Origin: an uncultured Phycisphaerae bacterium
GTDB lineage: Bacteria > Planctomycetota > Phycisphaerae > UBA1845 > Fen-1342
DNA: 64,000 nucleotides
NCBI GenBank assembly: GCA_937928595.1
Contig: CALGJV010000014.1
Span: 19,751-83,750, forward strand
Reading direction: 5' to 3'
In this document: one piece after another, positions 57,297-64,000 of the stretch
How the letters are laid out: each line of letters opens with the position of its first letter
How positions within the stretch are numbered: the stretch's first letter is position 1
Program-made: the position numbers and the translations under genes
Notes under the pieces: model-generated
What the model was told of the DNA's origin: nothing
The model's input: only the letters and a program-made list of their open reading frames with translations
Database searches by the model: none

Positions 57297-59249
57297 CTAG
57301 AGACTCGGCAGCCCGTCCAGTGGGTCAATCCGCGCCCGCCAGCTCCCGTCGCGGTCCAGAAATTCCCCGAACTCCCGCTCCAAGTCGCCCGTGCACACCG
57401 TTCCGTCGAGCTTCTTCTCACGGATGTGATACCACGCCAGCAGCGGCAGCATCATGCCGAAGCTGTACAGCGGGTCGCTCTCCGGCGTGTCGTCGCCGTC
57501 GGCCGTCTCGGCGTGGTAGTTCTCGTGCAGGTGTCCCTCGTTCAGCCATTCGTCCTTCATCGTGTTCAGGCACCCGCGGGCCAGCGCCGCGGCCGCGTCC
57601 TCGCGCCCGGCCTCGCGCAGCGCCCCGTGCACCAGCAGCGCCTGCGCCGGCCAGATCCGCCCCCGCACGTAGTACTGCTCCGCGTAGGCCGGATCATCCT
57701 TCGGCGAAACCGGCAAGGCGTACGGCCCGCCGAACCGCCGCGGGTTCTGAAGATGCTCGCGGATCGCCCGGTCCACGTGCCCGCGATCGACGCCCCGCAG
57801 GAACATCGGGTAGAAGCAGCACGACGACGCCCGGTGGTTCCACGCGCCGTTCCAGTCCCGGCTGAGCCACAGCCCGACCTCGTCGTTCCACAACTGCCGC
57901 TCGACGCCCTGCGCCGTCGCGGCCGCGCGGGCTCGGTACATCGCCGCGTCCTCGCTGCGGCCGAGCAACTCGGCCATGTGTCCTAGACACTGCGCGTCGA
58001 GCCCATGCAGCGCGTTGAGCCCGACGTCGCTCTGCTCCTGCGTGTTGGTTTCGGGGTTGAACCGCACGTCGTCCCACATCGGGTGGTTGTCCATGCCGGT
58101 CTCGTACCGGCTGGCCCAGAACGAGTGCGACTGCCACTGCGGGTGCGCCGGCTCGGTCGGATTGCTGCCCCATTCCAGCAACCCGTCGCCGTTTCCGTCG
58201 CGGTTCCGCCGCCACCACGCGTGATACCGGCACAGCCGGTTGTAGTACTCCTCCACGAACGTCCGGTCCCCCGTCCGCAGGTACGCCTTCCAGAACCCGT
58301 AGCTCGCATCCGGCGGCATCCCGCGGTCCGCCGTCACCCCCAGCGGGCTCGCGATCCCCGGAATCAACCCCTCCGGCGTCTGGACCGCCATCTGCGGCCG
58401 GGCGATCTGGTGCGCCAACGCCGTGTCGTACTCGGCCGCGGCCGGGATGAGCAGGAACGTGTCCCAGTTGAACAGCACCCACGCGCCGTAGTTGCCGTGA
58501 ACGCACCAGTCGCGGCTGCACACCAGCAGCGGCTCGCGCCGGTCGGCCGCCCAGATCATGTTCCAGCCCAGCCCGTACACGACGGCCGCGTACGCCCACC
58601 AGAACTCGGCCGGCACGTACGAGAAGCGGCCGAGGTAGTCGCGCCGCGCGTCGCCGATCCGCGCAGCGATGGCGCGCTCGTCCGGTGTCAGCGGCGTATC
58701 CGCGTCGCCCGGGACGCGCTCGCCGGCCGTCCGCTGCTCGAGTCGCCGGCCGGGATCCTCGGCCGGCTCGATCACGGCGATGAACGGCCGGGAAAGCGGG
58801 TGGGTGATCGTACTGCCGGTGCGATGGGCGGCGGGCGAGGGGGACCGGACGCGCCAGGCGTGCGTGCGGCTGCGGGCGACGACCTCCTCCTCGCGCGTGA
58901 CGATCTGCCCGCGATTCTCCGGCACATAAAGCGTTTCAAGGCGAATCTGAACGTGAGCGGCCTTCTCCGGCGTGAGGCACCGCACGAGCAGGTACACCCG
59001 CCCGGCGTCGGCCGCGGTCTCGAGCGACCAGCGGACGTCGCCGAACCGGAGCGTCACCTGTGAGTAACGGCCGCCGAAGTCGTTGGGGCCGAGGCGATCG
59101 AGCGCCGGCCAGCGGAACTCGGACTGGTAGATGCGGGTCCGCTGGTCGTACAGCGCGACGCGGACGAGCAGGTCGTCCGGGCCGTTGAGGATGCCGGCCA
59201 GCGTGGTGCGTTCCCAGCAACGCCAGGGATTGGTGGCATGCCAGTGCAT
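57297..59249 (-). CDS. Glycoside hydrolase of the (alpha/alpha)6-barrel MGH/GH63 type
   Basis: The 650-residue protein has an N-terminal beta domain (about residues 1-150) and an (alpha/alpha)6 barrel. Typical segments are WDTFLLIPAAAEYDTALA, PPDASYGFWKAYLRTGD, YNRLCRYHAWWRRNRDGNGDGLLEWGSN, GMDNHPMWDD and RGRIWPAQALLVHGALRE. The Asp and Glu in GLLEWGSN and MKDEWLNEGHLHENYH are likely catalytic. No signal peptide is visible. The ATG follows CAGGAG. Substrate (alpha-glucoside, mannoside) unknown. Confidence 0.82.
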   Translation of the reverse strand: MHWHATNPWRCWERTTLAGILNGPDDLLVRVALYDQRTRIYQSEFRWPALDRLGPNDFGGRYSQVTLRFGDVRWSLETAADAGRVYLLVRCLTPEKAAHVQIRLETLYVPENRGQIVTREEEVVARSRTHAWRVRSPSPAAHRTGSTITHPLSRPFIAVIEPAEDPGRRLEQRTAGERVPGDADTPLTPDERAIAARIGDARRDYLGRFSYVPAEFWWAYAAVVYGLGWNMIWAADRREPLLVCSRDWCVHGNYGAWVLFNWDTFLLIPAAAEYDTALAHQIARPQMAVQTPEGLIPGIASPLGVTADRGMPPDASYGFWKAYLRTGDRTFVEEYYNRLCRYHAWWRRNRDGNGDGLLEWGSNPTEPAHPQWQSHSFWASRYETGMDNHPMWDDVRFNPETNTQEQSDVGLNALHGLDAQCLGHMAELLGRSEDAAMYRARAAATAQGVERQLWNDEVGLWLSRDWNGAWNHRASSCCFYPMFLRGVDRGHVDRAIREHLQNPRRFGGPYALPVSPKDDPAYAEQYYVRGRIWPAQALLVHGALREAGREDAAAALARGCLNTMKDEWLNEGHLHENYHAETADGDDTPESDPLYSFGMMLPLLAWYHIREKKLDGTVCTGDLEREFGEFLDRDGSWRARIDPLDGLPSL

Positions 59250-59649
59250 GACGTCTCCTGAGCTCGTGCGGTCCGAAAGACCGGGGATGATAGGAACGCG
59301 GCGGCAACGGGGCAAGCGCGGCAGCACGCGCGGGACCGGGAACCGGGAAGTGACCGCACCAAAACGTCGGCCGCAGCTCGATGAAACGCGGCCGGCGGAG
59401 AGGTCCTGCCCGGTCGCCGCGCCCCGGGCCGCCGCGGGTTCATCGGACGCCACAGATCCCCGCGACCGTTCTCCAGCCGCCGAGTCAAAAAGTGGGACGG
59501 CGGCATGTGGAAGCGCGAATGTCGGGGACCGGAGGACGCCGCCCGGGTAACTGCCGGTTCACGGGCTTTCTCCTTGTCACCCCGCGCGAATCCACCCTCT
59601 GTGGCCTCGCGCCACCGTCGCGCCGCGCAGCTCTGCAACTCGTTCCTCG
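59250..59649. other. 400-bp gap without gene
   Basis: Between two minus-strand genes. I see no protein gene, RNA or clear promoter here, apart from the Shine-Dalgarno of the glycoside hydrolase gene. Confidence 0.5.
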
Positions 59650-61254
59650 CTATTCGTCACGCGCCCCGCGCGAGATCCGCGCCAGGACGAGCTGCTCCCC
59701 CGGATCACCCTTCTTCCGCGGCGGCTCGCTCGCCACCTCCTCCACCCGCAGCCCCTCCTTCTCGGCTTGCGGCACGTACTGCCGCAGCGTCAGCACCCAC
59801 AGCGGCTGCTCCGGCAATTCCCGCATCGCCGCTTTGATTTCGTCCGGCGTGAACAGGTGGGCCAGCGGCCGGTACGTCAGGTAGGGGTACACGTTCGACA
59901 ACCCCAGCCCCGTCACGTACACCCTCGTCCCGGGCGGCACATATTGTCCCAGCGCCTGCACGAACTCGACTCGCGGCCGCCGGTGGTCGCGGCGCGGCAT
60001 CACGTAGCCCCCGACGACCAGGAACGCCACGAGCATCGCCACGACGGTCCCCACCGCGATGCGCCGCGCGTGCGGCCGCCAGCGTTGGATCCACTCCACG
60101 ACCAGCCGGCCGCTCAGCAGGCACAGCGGCGGCAGCAGCGGCAGGCAGTACTGGTGGTGCTTGAACCGCGAAATCGTCAGAAACACGAACCCCGCGACGA
60201 ACCACGCCCACAGGAACCGCTCCGCGGCCGCGTCCTTGCGGCGGACGTCCTGCCACAACCGCTTCGCCCCACCGAGCAGCACGAACGTCCACGGCAGCAT
60301 GAGCCAGGGCACCGTGTAGAAGTAGAACGGCAGCCCCTTACCGCCCAGGTGATGGCCGCCCGCGAACCGCGACAAGTTGTTGTAGACCCACTGGCGGACC
60401 GCCTCGTCGCCCGCCACGGCATACGCCGCCACGTGCCAGCCCCCCGCGACGACCAGGAACACGACGATCGACGGCGTGAACAGCACGGCCTTCAGCGGCC
60501 GCAGCGACCGCGCCGCCACGCTCGTGCCCAGCACGGTGAGCCCCGGCAGCACGGCGCCGATCGGCCCCTTGGCCAGCACGGCCAGGGCGGCCAGCAGGTA
60601 GAGCACCGCCGCCGGTAGCGGTCGCAGCGACCAGTCCCCCCGCCGCCAGCACCACAACAGCACGGCATGCGTGGCCGTCACCAGCAACGCGAACGGCATG
60701 TCGATCTCGCCGAGCCGCGCCTGGATGAAGCCGGCCACGATGGTCGCCTGCACCAACCCGGCCCACAGGCCGACGCGCGGGCCGTACAACCGCCCGCCCA
60801 GCCACGCCACCAGCACCGCCAGCGCGACGCCGCTCAGCGCCGCCGGCAGCCGCGCGGGCCACTCCCCGAAGCCCCCGGCCGCGACGAAGAACCCGGCCGT
60901 GATCCAGTTGACTAGCGGCGGCTTGTCGAGCCAGTACTGGTTCGCGTAGCGCGGCACGATCCACTGCCCGTCCTCGAGCAGTTGCACGGCCGGCTGCGAC
61001 ACCATCACCTCGTGGTCCGTCAGCACCCGCCCGGTGCCGAGGGCGGGGAGATAGGCCACCGCCGCCACGCCGGCCACCAGCAGCAGCACCCCCGCGCGCG
61101 GGAGCCATCCGCCCGCCACCGCCGTCCCCGGGCGACCGCCCGTGCCGCCGGATTCGGCCGCCGAGTTACCCTTCGCCGGTGCGGCGGTCGAGCCGTGTTC
61201 CAAAGCTGGGGCGGCAGCCAAGGGCTGCTGCGGTGGCTGTTCGGGGGTCGTCAT
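59650..61254 (-). CDS. ArnT/GT39-like membrane glycosyltransferase
   Basis: The 534-residue polytopic protein has an Ala/Pro/Gly-rich cytoplasmic N-terminus (50 residues), then TM1 and the external-loop catalytic region with an acidic residue (GRVLTDHEVMVS), ANQYWLDKPPLVNWI, EIDMPFALLV and FAGGHHLGGKGLPFYFYTVPWLMLPW. These are shared with ArnT-type transferases, which move a sugar from a polyprenyl phosphate carrier to lipid A or protein. A soluble domain is at the C-terminus. Confidence 0.85.
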   Translation of the reverse strand: MTTPEQPPQQPLAAAPALEHGSTAAPAKGNSAAESGGTGGRPGTAVAGGWLPRAGVLLLVAGVAAVAYLPALGTGRVLTDHEVMVSQPAVQLLEDGQWIVPRYANQYWLDKPPLVNWITAGFFVAAGGFGEWPARLPAALSGVALAVLVAWLGGRLYGPRVGLWAGLVQATIVAGFIQARLGEIDMPFALLVTATHAVLLWCWRRGDWSLRPLPAAVLYLLAALAVLAKGPIGAVLPGLTVLGTSVAARSLRPLKAVLFTPSIVVFLVVAGGWHVAAYAVAGDEAVRQWVYNNLSRFAGGHHLGGKGLPFYFYTVPWLMLPWTFVLLGGAKRLWQDVRRKDAAAERFLWAWFVAGFVFLTISRFKHHQYCLPLLPPLCLLSGRLVVEWIQRWRPHARRIAVGTVVAMLVAFLVVGGYVMPRRDHRRPRVEFVQALGQYVPPGTRVYVTGLGLSNVYPYLTYRPLAHLFTPDEIKAAMRELPEQPLWVLTLRQYVPQAEKEGLRVEEVASEPPRKKGDPGEQLVLARISRGARDE

Positions 61255-61396
61255 CGGTGCCGTATCACCTCGCTGGGTGGACGGTACCGCCGCCTGCGCA
61301 GGGTCGCAACGCCGCCGCTCCATCCGCGGCCCGTCGGGCTCCCCCTCTCTGCCTTGGGCTGCCAACCCCCGGACCCCGTCGCGGACCGGACAGCAT

Positions 61397-61471
61397 TGGT
61401 GGCGGCCGGACTTGAACCGGCGACCTGCGGGTTATGAATCCGCCGCTCTAAACCAGCTGAGCTACGCCACC
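61397..61471 (-). tRNA. tRNA-Met (CAT anticodon)
   Basis: A 75-nt cloverleaf with GGTGGCG/CGCCACC acceptor stem, anticodon loop TTCATAA, GGTTCAAGTC T-loop and discriminator A. CCA is not encoded. An A-C mismatch closes the anticodon stem. A CAT anticodon can also be tRNA-Ile2 (lysidine-modified), which cannot be excluded by eye. Confidence 0.93.
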
Positions 61472-61558
61472 GCTGCCGACCATTCTACGCGGCCCGGACC
61501 GGAGTGCAATCCGCGGGGCGCTGGGCGACGCGGCCGCATCCGCCCGGCCGAGGTCCAT

Positions 61559-61585
61559 AAAAAAACCGCGACCAGCATCGCGGTT
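61559..61585 (-). terminator. Intrinsic terminator downstream of tRNA-Gly
   Basis: On the minus strand an 8-bp perfect stem (61585-61578 with 61571-61564) with a 6-nt loop runs into a T tract at 61565-61561. It lies 42 nt after the tRNA-Gly 3' end. Confidence 0.75.
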
Positions 61586-61627
61586 CGTCTGGACTTTCTG
61601 GCGAAAACGCATCGCCGTGCAATCAGA

Positions 61628-61699
61628 AGCGGGTGATGGGACTTGAACCCACGACATTCACGTTGGCAACGTGACGCTCTACCACTGAGCTACACCCGC
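61628..61699 (-). tRNA. tRNA-Gly (GCC)
   Basis: A 72-nt cloverleaf with GCGGGTG/CACCCGC acceptor, D-arm GCTCAGTGGTAGAGC, anticodon arm CACGTTGCCAACGTG (GCC) and T-arm GTGGGTTCAAGTCCCAT. The discriminator is T; CCA is not encoded. Confidence 0.95.
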
Positions 61700-62052
61700 A
61701 GTGGACGGCCGCAACCACAACCCGCCGGCCGGAGCGATTATTGTTACCGCGTTGACGGGCCGTTGGCAAGGCCCCGGCCGCCGAATCGCCAGTCGTTCCA
61801 TCGCCCGCGTTCGGCCGACCCGACCGCCCACCACGCGACCGGCTCCCCCCGAGTCGGTCCACTGGCCGGCCGCCGCCCACACCAGCGGCTGTCGGCGACC
61901 GCCGTCTGAGGCCTCCGGGCGGCGCAACCCGCGCGATGCTCGCGGTGGCCGGGAGGCCCGCACCCGGCGGAGGCCCCGGCGCCGGCATATTCACCCGCCC
62001 GCGGATTCCGACTATCCTGCGCCCCCAATCCGTGGCCCCCGAGGACCAGCCG
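61700..62052. other. 353-bp gap without gene
   Basis: Between tRNA-Gly and the PQQ-propeller gene. A TATCCT hexamer at 62011-62016 could be the -10 of the next gene, which has GAGGA about 7 nt before its start. Nothing else is visible. Confidence 0.45.
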
Positions 62053-63288
62053 ATGTCGTGCCACCGCCTCGTACCGTGCCCCCGCCCCACTCCGGGCGCG
62101 CGCGCGCTCCCTCTCGCCGCCCCCCTGCTGCTCGTCGCCCTGGTCCCGCCGGCCGTGGCCGGCGACTGGCCCTGGTGGCGCGGCCCGAATCACGACGGCC
62201 TCAGCGGCGAGAGGGGCTTCCAGACGAAGCTGACGGAAACTCCGCCGAAGCTGTGGTCGGCGAACATCGGGGCCGCGTTCAGCGGCATCTCGGTCGTGGG
62301 CGACAAGGCGTACACCTGCGGCATGGGTGACGGCCATCAGATCCTGTACTGCCTGAACGTCGCCGACGGCAAGATTGTTTGGCAGACGCCGATCGAGAAG
62401 GAATTCAAGGAAGGCAACGGCGACGGCACGCGCGCCACGCCGACCGTGGCCGACGGCCGCGTATACATCGTCGGGGCGCTCGGCAGGTTTCTGTGCTGCG
62501 ACGCCGAGACCGGCCGGGAACTCTGGAGTCACCAGTTCAACCACAAGCCGCAGTGGGCCTACAGCGGGTCCGTGTTGATCGAAGGCGACCTGGCCGTCAC
62601 GACCCCCGGCGGCGACGCCGGCGCGCTGGCCGCGTTCGACCGCAAGACCGGCGCGCCGGTCTGGAAGGCCGGTAACGGGCCGGTCGGCTACTCGACGCCC
62701 TACCCGTTCACGTTCGACGGAACGCGCTACATCGTCGGCTTCGTCGCCAAGGAAGCGCTCGTCGTCGAGGCGAAGTCAGGCCGCGTGGCGTGGAAGACGC
62801 CCTGGAAGACCGACTGGGACGTGAACGCCGCGTCGCCGATCTTCCACGACGGCCACCTGTTCCTGAGCTCGGGCTACCGGACAGGCTCGGCCGTGTTCAA
62901 GCTCCGCAAAGACGGAGACCGGCTTACCGGCGAGAAGCTCTGGGAGAGCAAGATCATCCTCGGCAAGTTCCAGTCGGCCGTGCTGGTCGACGGCTGCCTC
63001 TACGTAAGCGAGGAGAAGGCGCTTCGCTGCGTCGATTTCCTGACCGGCAAGCAGAGGTGGAGCGAAAAGGGCCTGTCCAACGGAACACTCATCGTGGCCG
63101 ACGGGCACATCGTGTTCCTGTCCGAGACCGGCGAGCTTCAGATCGCGCCGCTGTCCCCCGAAAAGTACGAGCCGACCACCAAGGTCGAAGTGCTCAAGGG
63201 GAAGAGCTGGACGATCCCGACGCTCTGCGACGGCCGCCTGTTCGTGCGCAACCTCAAGCAGATGGCGTGCTACCAGCTCGGCCGGTGA
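62053..63288 (+). CDS. PQQ-like beta-propeller secreted protein (BamB-like)
   Basis: The 411-residue protein has a signal peptide (LPLAAPLLLVALVPPAVAG) followed directly by DWPWWRGPNHDGLSGERGF, the typical opening of planctomycete PQQ-repeat proteins. Blades carry the PQQ tryptophan-docking repeats, for example NVADGKIVWQTPI, DAETGRELWSHQF, DRKTGAPVWKAGN, EAKSGRVAWKTPW and DFLTGKQRWSEKG. It lacks obvious dehydrogenase residues and is more likely a binding or scaffold protein in the periplasm. Confidence 0.88.
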   Translation: MSCHRLVPCPRPTPGARALPLAAPLLLVALVPPAVAGDWPWWRGPNHDGLSGERGFQTKLTETPPKLWSANIGAAFSGISVVGDKAYTCGMGDGHQILYCLNVADGKIVWQTPIEKEFKEGNGDGTRATPTVADGRVYIVGALGRFLCCDAETGRELWSHQFNHKPQWAYSGSVLIEGDLAVTTPGGDAGALAAFDRKTGAPVWKAGNGPVGYSTPYPFTFDGTRYIVGFVAKEALVVEAKSGRVAWKTPWKTDWDVNAASPIFHDGHLFLSSGYRTGSAVFKLRKDGDRLTGEKLWESKIILGKFQSAVLVDGCLYVSEEKALRCVDFLTGKQRWSEKGLSNGTLIVADGHIVFLSETGELQIAPLSPEKYEPTTKVEVLKGKSWTIPTLCDGRLFVRNLKQMACYQLGR

Positions 63289-63308
63289 GGGGCGCGGCGG
63301 AGAGCCGG

Positions 63309-63923
63309 ATGCACGGTCCGCTGAACCCGCGTACCGAAATCAGCCGCAAGCTGCTGCATGTCAGCTCGTCGCTCCTGGCGGTGGCGTACCTTCTGCTGCC
63401 GCGCGAGTTCATGCTCCCGACGCTGGGCGCCGGCGTCGTCTTCTCGGTCGCAATCGAGCTGCTGCGGTACCACAACCCGGCGTTCGGGCGCCTGTTCCGC
63501 CGCTGCGTGGGCGGCATGGTGCGCGAGTCGGAGTGGTCGCGCATCACCGGCGCGACCTACGTCTGGATCGGGGCGTTCCTCACCGTGTGGCTCTTCCCGC
63601 GCACCGACGCGATCGCCGGCCTGTTTACGCTCTCGCTGGCGGACTCCGCCGCAGCCCTCGTCGGCCAACGCTTCGGCCGCCACCGGTTCCTCGCGAAGAG
63701 CCTCGAGGGCAGCGTTGCTTTCCTGCTCACCGCGGTGGCTGTGATATGGCTCGTGCGGGGCGGCCCGCCGACGGTGGCCGTGAGCGTGGCACTGGTGGTG
63801 GCCATCGTCGAAGCCCTGCCCACGCTGAAGCTCGGCCGCTACGAGCTCAGCGACAACATCCTGATCCCGGTCTGCACGGCCGCAGCGCTGGGCGTCCTGA
63901 GCGCGTCACCGGCTTTCGCCTGA
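63309..63923 (+). CDS. SEC59/dolichol kinase-like CTP-dependent membrane kinase
   Basis: The 204-residue membrane protein has about six helices and the family motifs: RTEISRKLLHVSSSLLAVAYLL, LSLADSAAALVGQRFGRHRF, KSLEGSVAFLLTAVAV and VEALPTLKLGRYELSDNILIPV. Members use CTP to phosphorylate polyprenols, phytol or diacylglycerol. The ATG follows GGAGAG, 20 bp after the propeller gene. Confidence 0.85.
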   Translation: MHGPLNPRTEISRKLLHVSSSLLAVAYLLLPREFMLPTLGAGVVFSVAIELLRYHNPAFGRLFRRCVGGMVRESEWSRITGATYVWIGAFLTVWLFPRTDAIAGLFTLSLADSAAALVGQRFGRHRFLAKSLEGSVAFLLTAVAVIWLVRGGPPTVAVSVALVVAIVEALPTLKLGRYELSDNILIPVCTAAALGVLSASPAFA

Positions 63924-64000
63924 AGCACCGTCGGGCCGCGCACCGGCCGCCGCGCGCGCCTCCGTCGCGATCCGCCGAAACACGGCGCTGATCTCGTGCA
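63906..64000 (-). CDS. C-terminal fragment of a gene running off the window
   Basis: On the minus strand a frame open from the right edge reads HEISAVFRRIATEARAAAG and ends in TGA at 63906-63908, overlapping the kinase gene by 18 bp. It looks like a helical C-terminus, but only 31 codons are visible. Confidence 0.4.
   Translation of the reverse strand, partial: HEISAVFRRIATEARAAAGARPDGASGESR

Overview
The window is a strongly GC-rich bacterial chromosome segment. It carries about 55 protein genes, two tRNA genes, one likely small RNA gene and one mobile-looking insertion, with no phage, plasmid or CRISPR signal. The gene mix suggests a Planctomycetota bacterium, perhaps Phycisphaerae-like: many secreted or lipoprotein genes of unknown function, a decaheme cytochrome lipoprotein, a CX4CH heme-like motif, an orphan MoxR ATPase, ThyX, SelB and a MotAB stator pair. 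This placement is an inference; no 16S rRNA is present.

Layout. 1-5.9 kb: membrane protein fragment, phasin-like/UbiB pair, a small secreted Cys-rich protein, a decayed secreted-protein gene and a solitary sugar-binding lipoprotein. 6.0-12.6 kb (+): rarA, 5-formyl-THF cyclo-ligase, nadB, TerC and a GT39-like mannosyltransferase. 12.5-15.6 kb (-): MFS transporter and selB. 15.6-16.4 kb: an AT-richer intergenic region holding a probable ~70-nt small RNA with its own promoter and terminator. 16.4-27.0 kb: DedA, HIT hydrolase, esterase lipoprotein, lysine 6-aminotransferase, HtrA protease, priA, a response-regulator diguanylate cyclase and surE. 27.0-33.1 kb (-): a tightly overlapping five-gene redox operon with NHL propeller, NapG-like and NapH-like Fe-S proteins, a membrane-anchored NuoE-NuoF/HydC-HydB fusion and a HoxU-like Fe-S protein. 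33.1-38.7 kb (-): rpmE-prfA and dnaE2. 38.9-44.0 kb: motAB and a surface-sugar gene group. 44-50.5 kb: heme-motif protein, thyX, thioredoxin-fold protein, lipoprotein hydrolase, ribulokinase and a bifunctional nuclease. 50.6-64 kb: J-domain protein, MoxR, decaheme lipoprotein, S1/P1-type hydrolase, MFS, DUF486, glycoside hydrolase, ArnT-like transferase, tRNA-Met and tRNA-Gly, PQQ-propeller protein and a SEC59-like kinase.

Three observations stand out. First, dnaE2 is interrupted by a ~0.5-kb element with a four-helix-bundle (23S rRNA intervening-sequence protein) gene, 39-bp inverted repeats and flanking hairpins, yet the polymerase frame stays open through it. Second, the redox operon has NADH-oxidising, bifurcation-type Fe-S/FMN modules tied to NapGH-like membrane and periplasmic proteins, with no hydrogenase, nitrate reductase or other catalytic subunit nearby. 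Third, an unrecognised small RNA with C-rich loops lies upstream of selB. A recurring pattern of -10 hexamers 6-9 nt before start codons also suggests frequent leaderless mRNAs.
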